A stretch of DNA of 33,223 nt from Methanoregula sp. GTDB lineage: Archaea; Halobacteriota; Methanomicrobia; Methanomicrobiales; Methanospirillaceae. Under the pieces are notes generated by a model that worked only from the letters and a program-made list of their open reading frames with translations, was not told where the DNA came from and did not search any database. Made by a program: the position numbers and the translations under genes. Positions 1 through 6,551 of the stretch are shown piece after piece. The DNA is taken from positions 1 through 33,223 of the forward strand of contig JAQTSH010000002.1 in assembly GCA_028711405.1 (NCBI GenBank), read 5' to 3'. Within the stretch, counting starts at the first letter, position 1. Each line of letters starts with the position of its first letter.

Positions 1-1
1 A

Positions 2-880
2 CCAAAAGAATGCCTCCCGATCCTGGCAGACCTTGGCGTGAAAAGCATCGCAGCACAGATTGATATGTATCTCCTGTTTGGCGGGACGATCTACTATTAC
101 ACGTTTCTTGCGAAATACGGATGTAATGACTTGAAGAGTGCACTTCTGCGACTTGTACTCGATGACCTTGCACCACTCCGCCGCGAGATGAGCGATGTAC
201 TCATTGAGGAGTTTGGGAAGGAACATGCAACCTACTATGAAATCCTCGCTGCCATCGCAGAAGGAAAGTGCGCCCAGAAAGAGATTGCAGATTTTACGCA
301 TCTTGGTCCCACCTCACTTCCTCCGTACCAAAAAGACCTTGTGGACTTGCTGGGGATCATCGAATACAGGGTGCCGGTCACTGAACGGGACAAACACTCA
401 AAGATGGGGAGGTATATCTTTGTGGACAATTTTTTCCGGTTCTATGCCCGGTATATCTACCGGAACATGAGCATGTATCAGAGCGGTCAGTATGAGCGCA
501 TCAAAGATCGCGTACTCTCCGAATGGGGAACCTTCTCCGGCTGGGCATTTGAAGAGATGGTAAAAAAACTTCTCATGCAGGAACTTGCGGTCCAGTACGA
601 GCGTATTGGCGGATGGTGGAACCGACGAGGGGACGAGATCGATCTTCTTGCCCTCGGGCAAGACGGGAACCTTGCGGTTGAGATTAAAAACCGGAATCTC
701 ACGTTACCTGAAACACGGCAGATTCTTTCGGCACTCGAAAAAAAGATTCTGCTGGTGAAGGGATTGTCTGGACAGACCTCTCTTGGCGTTGCTGCCCGGT
801 CAGTTGATGGGAAGGAAGTCCTCGCTGGTGAAGGATTTTTTGTCTGGGATCTCTCTGATCTTGGGATTACCGATGCATAA
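2..880 (+). CDS. Archaeal ATPase, DUF234-type C-terminal part (5' truncated by window edge)
   Basis: The reading frame is open from base 2, and residues before the first GTG (base 38) continue a family-like sequence, so the gene starts outside the window and only its C-terminal part is seen. The motif MYLLFGGTIYYY is typical of the lid region of archaeal P-loop ATPases. The C-terminal part (GWAFEEMVKKLL, then GGWWNRRGDEIDLLAL and LAVEIKNR) matches the DUF234 domain, which has a restriction-endonuclease-like fold with an E-I-D...E-I-K core. These proteins are widespread in archaea and often sit near mobile or toxin-antitoxin genes; their cellular role is not settled. The Walker A and B motifs would be upstream of the window. 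No partner gene is evident downstream. Confidence 0.85.
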   Translation, partial: PKECLPILADLGVKSIAAQIDMYLLFGGTIYYYTFLAKYGCNDLKSALLRLVLDDLAPLRREMSDVLIEEFGKEHATYYEILAAIAEGKCAQKEIADFTHLGPTSLPPYQKDLVDLLGIIEYRVPVTERDKHSKMGRYIFVDNFFRFYARYIYRNMSMYQSGQYERIKDRVLSEWGTFSGWAFEEMVKKLLMQELAVQYERIGGWWNRRGDEIDLLALGQDGNLAVEIKNRNLTLPETRQILSALEKKILLVKGLSGQTSLGVAARSVDGKEVLAGEGFFVWDLSDLGITDA

Positions 881-944
881 TGGTGCACATTAAGAGGAAA
901 TAATTATCACCAGATCTGTAACACATAGTGATCTGGTGAGGGGT

Positions 945-1149
945 ATGCAGAACCTTGAAAAAAAAGTAAAAAGCCCCTCGTTTGATCTTCATCAGGAAGT
1001 AGAGGACTATATCGACTTTTTAATGAAGAGACGGATTAAAATCAAAAAATGGATTCAATCTCTCGTGGAAAGGCGCATTGTATGACCAAACCGATCAAAT
1101 CTCATCTGTGGATCTTCAGCATAAATCTCTCGAATGGTGGAGAGATTGA
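945..1149 (+). pseudogene. Frameshifted DUF2281-like antitoxin
   Basis: The first frame from ATG 945 gives 46 residues containing HQEVEDYIDFLMKRR, which resembles the start of DUF2281 proteins (an L-x-EV-DFI-FLL-KR pattern). It then ends at a stop at 1083. Reading in the shifted frame after the A-run at 1046-1052 gives FNLSWKGALYDQ and SVDLQHKSLEWWRD, which matches the C-terminal pattern of the same family (SWAGAL...DLQHKSLEWW) and stops at 1147-1149. A single extra A in the homopolymer explains the split. DUF2281 proteins are putative antitoxins, often paired with PIN-domain toxins, and here the stop overlaps the ATG of a VapC-like start. The family match is from memory of the pattern and was not searched. 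A sequencing error in the A-run is possible. Confidence 0.6.
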
Positions 1150-1241
1150 TGTATCTCCTAGACAAACATTGCAGTTCTATCTCATATCCGAGAGGATTGA
1201 TGAGATCTGAGTTTTCAATCGTGAAATCTCGTTATAGATGA
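1149..1241 (+). pseudogene. Truncated VapC-like PIN toxin start
   Basis: The ATG overlaps the stop of the DUF2281-like frame (TGATG), the usual arrangement of antitoxin-toxin pairs. The first residues MYLLDKH match the start of type II PIN toxins (MYLLDTH), including the first catalytic Asp. After about seven codons the similarity ends, and the rest of the 30-codon frame is antisense to the tail of a HepT gene on the other strand. The PIN domain body, with its other acidic residues, is missing, so the product cannot be an active nuclease. The evidence is short and rests on the start motif plus the overlap. Confidence 0.45.
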
Positions 1242-1260
1242 CATCTGCAATCACGTCCCA
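1177..1260 (-). pseudogene. HepT (HEPN toxin, DUF86) C-terminal remnant
   Basis: On the minus strand a frame running past the MNT stop reads WDVIADVIYNEISRLK then TQISSILSDMR and a stop. This matches the C-terminal helix of HepT toxins (W-x-I...E-I-x-x-LK-x-QI-x-x-IL). Only 27 codons remain. The N-terminal HEPN domain and the R-x4-6-H ribonuclease motif are absent, so the toxin is inactivated. It lies in the +1 frame relative to the end of the MNT gene, consistent with an internal deletion that joined the MNT 3' end to the HepT 3' end. Confidence 0.6.
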
Positions 1261-1573
1261 ATCCGTACACCTCACGCTCCACATACGACCAGATATAGGG
1301 AATAAGTGACCCGGTCGTCACGAGATCCACGTCCCTTTGTATCAGTGACGGGATAAACCTGCGCAGGCTCAAATAATTGCGAAGTGTTGCCTGTCCGCGT
1401 TTAAAATCAACAAGAATATCAACATCGCTGTCAGCCTGCTCCTCCCCACGGACCACAAAACCAAAGATACCAATTCTTCGGATATGAAACTGTTCTTTTA
1501 TCGTGTCACGGTGACTGGTGAGAAGAGAAATAACCCCGGAACTGAGTTCTTGTGCCAGAAGCGGAGATTGCAT
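1232..1573 (-). CDS. MNT-type nucleotidyltransferase (antitoxin of a HepT/MNT pair), probably decaying
   Basis: This is a minimal nucleotidyltransferase of 113 residues, starting at the ATG at 1573 rather than at the longer upstream start. MNT proteins adenylylate the HepT toxin to neutralise it. The SDVDILVDF acidic motif and the RDVDLVTTGSL strand are intact. The glycine-serine of the GSx10DxD active site reads GIFGFVVRGEE, so the Ser codon (TCT) has become Phe (TTT). The C-terminal residues GLGRDCRCHL do not look like family sequence and read out of frame through the HepT remnant. Loss of the catalytic Ser and of the toxin suggests a gene losing its function. The ORF could extend to 1696, but the extra residues are unlike the family. 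Confidence 0.7.
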   Translation of the reverse strand: MQSPLLAQELSSGVISLLTSHRDTIKEQFHIRRIGIFGFVVRGEEQADSDVDILVDFKRGQATLRNYLSLRRFIPSLIQRDVDLVTTGSLIPYIWSYVEREVYGLGRDCRCHL

Positions 1574-1888
1574 GGTCACAGTCCTTTTGTGATGATATGG
1601 AACGTATGGATACATAAGATTTGTTTTTGTGAACCGTCTCCATCGCTCAAAAAACGTGTACTGTCCGGCACCACTCCATCCTACGATAAGGGACATGACG
1701 ATCCCCCCGTCACCGGGATCCCAGACAGGTACCTGACATAGGATTGATTCATTCCCTCAAGAACAAAATCCCAGTCACCGTTCTCCTGCAATGCCACCGG
1801 CACGACGACTTATATTAAACAGAGTCCCATGTAGGTATAGAAAGGATGCACTCTAAAAAAAGAATCGCATCCCCAGGGAGAAACGGAC
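1574..1888. other. Intergenic region with the deoA promoter and an unassigned short frame
   Basis: No convincing gene lies here. On the minus strand, 1681-1803 is an open frame of 40 codons (GTG start) containing NGDWDFVLEGMNQSYV and RYLSGIPVTGG, which reads like real protein but has no recognised family; it may be a gene fragment belonging to the decayed island. The right end carries the promoter of the AMP phosphorylase gene. Confidence 0.3.
1809..1819 (+). promoter_or_regulatory. TATA box for the AMP phosphorylase gene
   Basis: The sequence CTTATATTAAA is an archaeal TATA element. Transcription would begin about 25 bases downstream, leaving a leader of roughly 45-50 bases. A GGGAG Shine-Dalgarno sequence lies at about 1875-1880, before the ATG at 1889. 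Confidence 0.55.
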
Positions 1889-3412
1889 ATGAAACTGCTG
1901 GGAAAGATTCTCGATATCGCAAAACGGGGCATACTGCTCAACCGTCTCGATGCCCGGAGCATTGGAGTCCTTGACGGAGACCGCGTACAATTGATCAACC
2001 CAAAAAACGGCGTCTCGGTAACAGCATTTATAGACACCACCTCCACCATCGCGGGGCAGGGCACGGTCGGAGTCTACCGGATCACCAATGAACGCCTGAA
2101 CCTTGCCGAAGGAAGCGAGATCGAGGTCCGGGAAGCCGGGCGTCCCGCATCGCTTGACTTCATCAAGAAGAAGATGGACGGCGGTAAATTATCCAAAGAT
2201 GAAACCATGACCATAATTAAAGACGTCGTCAATGACGACATCTCTGCTGCCGAACTCACTGCTTTTATCACCGCCTCCTACATCAACCCGCTCGACATGG
2301 ACGAAGTCGAGCACCTCACACGGGCAATGGTCGAGACCGGCGAACAGATAAAATTCGCCTCCAGACCCATCGTCGACAAACACTCGGTCGGTGGAGTCCC
2401 CGGCAACAAGATCTCACTTCTCGTCGTCCCCATCATCGCTGCCAGCGGACTAAAAATCCCAAAAACCAGCTCCCGTGCCATCACTGGCGCCGGAGGTACG
2501 GCAGACTTAATGGAAGTCCTCGCGAACGTCGAATTCTCGGCAACCGAAGTCCAGCAGATGACCGAAAAAATTGGCGGCACCATCGTCTGGGGCGGGGCAA
2601 CGAACATCGCTCCCGCCGATGACAGGATCATCCTCCAGGAATACCCCTTCAAGATCGACGCACGCGGGCAGATGCTCGCCAGTGTCATGGCAAAGAAATA
2701 CGCAGTCGGCGCGAACCTTGTCGTCATCGACATCCCGGTTGGACAGCACACGAAAGTCCCGACCATGCAGGACGGCAGAAAACTGGCACGTGAGTTCATC
2801 GAACTCGGTGAACGGCTCAATATCAAAGTAGAATGTGCGCTCACCTTTGGTGATATCCCGGTTGGGCACAGCATCGGTCCGAACCTCGAAGTTCGGGAAG
2901 CCCTCCGCGTCCTTGAAGGAGCCACTGAGCCGAACTCATTCATCCAGAAAAGTCTCTCGCTCGCCGGCATCGCCTTTGAGATGTCGGGAAAAGCCGCACG
3001 CGGCACCGGGGCAGCGATGGCTCAGGAACTCCTCACGAAAGGAAAAGCCCTCGAGAAGTTCCGGAAGATCATTGAGATCCAAGGAGGCGATCCGAAAGTC
3101 AAGTCTGAAGATATCCTCCCTGGCGAGCACGAGTTCGTCGTCCGGGCACCGGCATCAGGGTATATCATCGAGATGAACAACCGGTCCCTGATCACGCTCG
3201 CCCGTATCGCAGGCGCACCACATGACCGGGGCGCCGGCATCCTGCTCCATGCCAAGAAAGGCAAACTCATCAAAGTCGGTGAACCGCTCTTCACGCTCTA
3301 CGCAGACCGCTCATGGCGTCTCCAGAACGCAATCGAAGAGGGTCGGCGGCTCATGCCGGTGCTTGTTGAAGGTATGCTTCTTGACCGGGTACCCTCCATA
3401 TCCGTGTTCTGA
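1889..3412 (+). CDS. deoA: AMP phosphorylase (archaeal DeoA)
   Basis: This enzyme splits AMP (and CMP/UMP) with phosphate to ribose 1,5-bisphosphate and the free base. That is the first step of the archaeal AMP pathway, which feeds an isomerase and form III RuBisCO; neither partner gene is in this window. The protein has 507 residues, normal for the family. It has an archaeal N-terminal beta domain (about 1-85), then the thymidine-phosphorylase-type alpha and alpha/beta domains. The phosphate-binding segment KHSVGGVPGNK is at 164-174, followed by TSSRAITGAGGTADLMEV at 193-210, where related enzymes often have SPAGT. The ATG is preceded by a GGGAG Shine-Dalgarno. The next gene follows after 40 bases, so co-transcription is possible. 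Confidence 0.92.
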   Translation: MKLLGKILDIAKRGILLNRLDARSIGVLDGDRVQLINPKNGVSVTAFIDTTSTIAGQGTVGVYRITNERLNLAEGSEIEVREAGRPASLDFIKKKMDGGKLSKDETMTIIKDVVNDDISAAELTAFITASYINPLDMDEVEHLTRAMVETGEQIKFASRPIVDKHSVGGVPGNKISLLVVPIIAASGLKIPKTSSRAITGAGGTADLMEVLANVEFSATEVQQMTEKIGGTIVWGGATNIAPADDRIILQEYPFKIDARGQMLASVMAKKYAVGANLVVIDIPVGQHTKVPTMQDGRKLAREFIELGERLNIKVECALTFGDIPVGHSIGPNLEVREALRVLEGATEPNSFIQKSLSLAGIAFEMSGKAARGTGAAMAQELLTKGKALEKFRKIIEIQGGDPKVKSEDILPGEHEFVVRAPASGYIIEMNNRSLITLARIAGAPHDRGAGILLHAKKGKLIKVGEPLFTLYADRSWRLQNAIEEGRRLMPVLVEGMLLDRVPSISVF

Positions 3413-3452
3413 ACCGATGGGCTAAAATACGAGCAGGTGGGGATAATTTACT

Positions 3453-4844
3453 ATGTATAGATATAAGACTCGTTTCCTTCTCACCCTGCTGTGTATTCTC
3501 ATCTTTTGCAGCGCGGCTCAGGCAACGATACTGCAGATTAGCGTGCAGGACAGTTTCGATAACACATCGATCTCTCACGCCACTGTCTTTCTGGACGGTT
3601 CCAACCTTGGCAGGACGAGCAATACCGGGCAATACTCCATCACACATTCCGGGTTAAACGATCTCAACCTCCGTGTCTCCATGGAAGGGTATGATGACTG
3701 GACTCAGACCGTCATCAAGAACGAAACGCTCGTCCTTGCGAACATGAACCGTAAGACCCTGGCGCTTAAGGTGAACCTGTTCGATTCAGATACAATCCAA
3801 CCGGTTTACGGGGCGAACATCAACCTGTCTGCGGAAAATTTCACCCAGACGAAATTTTCTGATATATCCGGATCAGCCACCTTTGCCGTCAAGGCAGAGA
3901 CCATGTATTCCATCGACATCACCGCAGCCAACTACCAACCACGGTCCAGCACAATCGACATGGATACTCTCAGCAAAGATGTGCAGTACTGGCTTCTTTC
4001 CGGCACCCGGTTCTCATTCATCGTAAAGGATAAGGATGGGATGACCCCGATCCCGGATGCCGAGGTCAGGGTCGATTCTGTTCTCATGGGTAAAACCGGT
4101 CCAAATGGAATCTTGATTACACCAATCACGCGAGGGAAATATTATACGATCCAGATCAAGAAAGACGACTACGATACCTTTGCCGAATCCCGGACAATCA
4201 GCGAGACCGATGCAATATTTGAAGCGTTTCTCGCAAAATCCCCTGTTGGTGCATTCATCTACGTATCCGATGAGACCAAATCTCCTATAAGTGGCGCAGA
4301 CATCCTGATGAACGGCACATCTGTTGCAAAGACAAACCAGTACGGGCGTGCCAACCTCCCGAACCTTGTCGCAGGCATCTATTCCTTCGACGTGAAGAAG
4401 GAAGGGTACGGTACAAAAACCCTCCAGGCAAATCTCTCAAAGGTAGGAAATGATTTTGCCATAGAACTGCCTTTTGAGAGTGTTGATCTGTCCGTTTTTA
4501 TCCAGGATAAGGAACAGAAGATTCTGACGAATGCGACCGTTCTCGTAAACGGAGCGTACGTCGGTATATCCGATAGTCATGGGCAGTTCATTACGAAGAT
4601 AAAATTCAACACACCTTACAACATCACAGCAACACGGGAAGGGTATTACCCGGCGACCATCCAGAAACAATTCACGGCGGGAAACGCTACTGCCCCCCTC
4701 ACCATATCCCTTGAAAAGGTCACCGACTGGAGTTTTATCACACTGATCGGGATTGGTATCATCATCGTCCTCTGCCTGTTCGCCGTGATCAGGATCTTCT
4801 CACGGAGAAGGCGGCGGCACATCATAAAGAAAAATGAACTCTAA
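3453..4844 (+). CDS. Secreted, C-terminally membrane-anchored surface protein with five PEGA/carboxypeptidase-regulatory-like repeats
   Basis: The 463-residue protein starts with a signal peptide (about 1-25: basic YRYK, then a hydrophobic stretch ending near SAAQA). Five repeats of about 80 residues follow, at roughly 26-105, 106-187, 188-265, 266-345 and 346-425. Each opens with a beta strand, contains an A-x-V-x-V-x-G-x-x-x-G-x-T-x-x-x-G-x core and ends with a Y-x-x-x-x-K-x-G-Y pattern, as in PEGA or CarboxypepD_reg-like domains. One transmembrane segment (about 431-452) is followed by SRRRRRHIIKK, so the repeats should face outwards. Such proteins are common archaeal cell-surface proteins, and the ligand is unknown. 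A GGTGG Shine-Dalgarno precedes the ATG. Confidence 0.75.
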   Translation: MYRYKTRFLLTLLCILIFCSAAQATILQISVQDSFDNTSISHATVFLDGSNLGRTSNTGQYSITHSGLNDLNLRVSMEGYDDWTQTVIKNETLVLANMNRKTLALKVNLFDSDTIQPVYGANINLSAENFTQTKFSDISGSATFAVKAETMYSIDITAANYQPRSSTIDMDTLSKDVQYWLLSGTRFSFIVKDKDGMTPIPDAEVRVDSVLMGKTGPNGILITPITRGKYYTIQIKKDDYDTFAESRTISETDAIFEAFLAKSPVGAFIYVSDETKSPISGADILMNGTSVAKTNQYGRANLPNLVAGIYSFDVKKEGYGTKTLQANLSKVGNDFAIELPFESVDLSVFIQDKEQKILTNATVLVNGAYVGISDSHGQFITKIKFNTPYNITATREGYYPATIQKQFTAGNATAPLTISLEKVTDWSFITLIGIGIIIVLCLFAVIRIFSRRRRRHIIKKNEL

Positions 4845-4909
4845 TTTTTTTGGATCTCGCTTTTGGTCATTTGAGTGTACACACGTACACGATACGTGTT
4901 TGAAGATCC
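4845..4909 (+). terminator. T-run and nested inverted repeats after the surface protein gene
   Basis: Seven T follow directly on the stop codon (4845-4851), a typical archaeal termination signal. Behind it are nested inverted repeats: GGATCT 4852-4857 with AGATCC 4904-4909 (outer), and GTGTAC 4875-4880 with GTACAC 4885-4890 (inner), or alternatively ACACGT 4881-4886 with ACGTGT 4894-4899. The two inner pairings are mutually exclusive. Confidence 0.45.
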
Positions 4910-4970
4910 GTGATTCGTCATTTCTGATCGGTGTGATGTGGCAGCTGCTCGCCAGTAAAATTTCCAAAAA

Positions 4971-5042
4971 CGGACCCAGCGGGAATCGAACCCGCGTCCT
5001 TGGGTTCGAAGCCCAAGAGGATGTCCTCTACCCCATGGATCC
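4971..5042 (-). tRNA. tRNA-Arg (anticodon TCG)
   Basis: This is a 72-base cloverleaf on the minus strand. The acceptor stem GGATCCA pairs with TGGGTCC (one G-T pair) and the discriminator is G. The T arm is GCGGG-TTCGATT-CCCGC. The anticodon stem TTGGG/CCCAA encloses the loop CTTCGAA, giving anticodon TCG, which reads CGA codons for arginine. A14, G18-G19 and an A in the D loop (an arginine identity position) are present. No intron and no encoded CCA are seen. Five T directly follow the 3' end and probably terminate the transcript. Confidence 0.93.
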
Positions 5043-5127
5043 AGCGATCATTCGCATGAGAACGGTCGGAGGAACTGCATTTTGAGTGCAAATGCCGTTA
5101 AACCTGATTGTGCCGTCCACATAAAAG

Positions 5128-5135
5128 ATATTAAG
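5128..5135 (+). promoter_or_regulatory. TATA box for the dCTP deaminase-like gene
   Basis: GATATTAA lies about 25-30 bases before the ATG at 5161 (another ATG at 5157 is out of frame). No Shine-Dalgarno is visible. Spacing suggests a leaderless transcript. Confidence 0.45.
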
Positions 5136-5160
5136 TATTTTTTGACTGATAAACTAATGA

Positions 5161-5604
5161 ATGATTCTATCTGCCCATGAAATTGTCCGCCGCACACACA
5201 GTGAATGCACGCAGGAACGACTTGTCATCGCGCCGTACAGTACCGAAAGCCAGCAACCCGCGTCCTATGATCTCCGCGCAGCTGACAATACCACCTTAAC
5301 CCGTGGTGCCTGCACGCTCGTTTCCAGTTTGGAATGGGTGGAACTCCCTCCCGATACTGCGGGGACACTACGGTGCAGGTCTTCACTTGGCAGGCGGGGG
5401 GTGCTCATGGGTGCGGGTTTTGTTGATCCGGGTTTTCGCGGACAGTTGACCCTTTGTCTTACCAATTTGGGACACGAGGATATCCTTTTGCAGAAGAACG
5501 ACCGGATTGTCCAGATGATTCTGCACGAAGTACTAAACGGTAGTGAACGGTATTCCGGGCGATACCAGGATAGTTGCGGTGCCGTGGAGGCGAAAGAATC
5601 ATGA
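5161..5604 (+). CDS. dCTP deaminase/dUTPase family protein lacking the deaminase glutamate
   Basis: The 147-residue protein begins MILSAHEIV, as dCTP deaminases do, and has QQPASYDLRA (31-40), the nucleotide-binding RSSLGRRG (73-80) and GFVDPGFRGQ (86-95). These belong to the dCTP deaminase/dUTPase fold that controls dUTP. In known dCTP deaminases the strand after DPGF-x-G contains an essential Glu (a V-L-E-F pattern). Here the same place reads LTLCLTN, with Cys at residue 99. The uracil-side Asp (D89) is kept, and the tail DRIVQMI resembles dUTPases. It is therefore more likely a dUTPase than a deaminase (inference). The gene overlaps nrpR by ATGA, so the two are probably translated together. 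Confidence 0.75.
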   Translation: MILSAHEIVRRTHSECTQERLVIAPYSTESQQPASYDLRAADNTTLTRGACTLVSSLEWVELPPDTAGTLRCRSSLGRRGVLMGAGFVDPGFRGQLTLCLTNLGHEDILLQKNDRIVQMILHEVLNGSERYSGRYQDSCGAVEAKES

Positions 5605-6551
5605 TACGGACTGAACGAAAAACCATCGAAATCCTGCGGATATTAAAAGAGCATCAGGAACCAGTCGGGGCAAAAAGGCTTGCGGAACTGATGGCAGACC
5701 GGGGATTTGTGCTCAGTGACCGCGCTGTCCAGTATCATCTCAGCTACCTCGATAGTTCAGGGTTTACCGAAAAGGTGGGAAACCAGGGTCGGATGCTGAC
5801 CCCGCTCGGACTTGCTGAATCGGATAACGCGCTTGTCGATGACCGAATTGGATTTATCATATCCAAACTCGAGCGGCTCGCGTACCGGAGCACGTTCGAT
5901 CCCGCTACCGGAACGGGGGATGTTGCCTACAACCTCTCGATTGTGCCAAAAGTTTCGTTCGAACGGTCCATTGCGGCATTTGATGAGGTGGCAAAGACCG
6001 GGTGTGGGTTCTTCAGTTCCTATCGCATCATTGACCGGGATCCCCGCGTTCCCTCTGACTCGGTGGGTGTGATCACCCTTTGCAGTATCTCCATGGACGG
6101 CGTATTCCAGCGGGCGGGAATCCCTGTAAAGATGGCGTATGGCGGGCGTCTTGAGATCGATCGGGGAACTCCGGCCTGGTTCCGGGATCTGATCGGGTAC
6201 CGGGGCACCACCATCGATCCCCTTGAACTCTTCATCTCCTCCGGTCTGACCACAATAAACCAGTTTATCCGCACAAAGACAGGTATCGCGCTTGCAAATG
6301 TCCGAGAAGTGCCATGCTCGGCACGGGAACAAGTAGAACAGATCGTTCGGCTCATGAACGACTGCGGGTTTGTCTTTCCGGTCACGATGGGTAACCAGGT
6401 GTTCAATCTCCCCCCTAACCCGTTCCGCCTCTCGATTGTTGCCTTTTCGGGAATGAACTATATTGGCAACTGCGTTGAACAGGACCTTGATATCCGGACC
6501 GAGATCGGCGCCGGGAACATCCCGTTCTCCAAAGTGATGGAGACCAATTGA
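5601..6551 (+). CDS. nrpR: NrpR-type transcriptional repressor of nitrogen metabolism
   Basis: The start is ATG 5601, behind GGAGG at 5586-5590 and overlapping the upstream stop (ATGA); a longer in-frame start at 5574 is less likely. Residues 1-72 form a winged helix-turn-helix (LRILKEHQEPVGAKRLAELM and an AVQYHLSYLDSSG recognition region). Residues 85-316 form a single NrpR (DUF128) domain with conserved segments such as GVITLCSISMDGVFQRAGIP and NPFRLSIVAFSGMNYIGN. NrpR represses nitrogen fixation and assimilation genes and is released by 2-oxoglutarate. The one-domain architecture corresponds to the DNA-binding NrpRI type, which in some methanogens needs a separate NrpRII. No nif or gln genes are in the window. 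Confidence 0.88.
   Translation: MIRTERKTIEILRILKEHQEPVGAKRLAELMADRGFVLSDRAVQYHLSYLDSSGFTEKVGNQGRMLTPLGLAESDNALVDDRIGFIISKLERLAYRSTFDPATGTGDVAYNLSIVPKVSFERSIAAFDEVAKTGCGFFSSYRIIDRDPRVPSDSVGVITLCSISMDGVFQRAGIPVKMAYGGRLEIDRGTPAWFRDLIGYRGTTIDPLELFISSGLTTINQFIRTKTGIALANVREVPCSAREQVEQIVRLMNDCGFVFPVTMGNQVFNLPPNPFRLSIVAFSGMNYIGNCVEQDLDIRTEIGAGNIPFSKVMETN

Noticed and set aside
1082..1210. 43-codon plus-strand frame starting inside the DUF2281-like stop (ATGA)
   Set aside because: Its content is not family-like, and the same bases are better explained by the frameshifted antitoxin and the toxin start.
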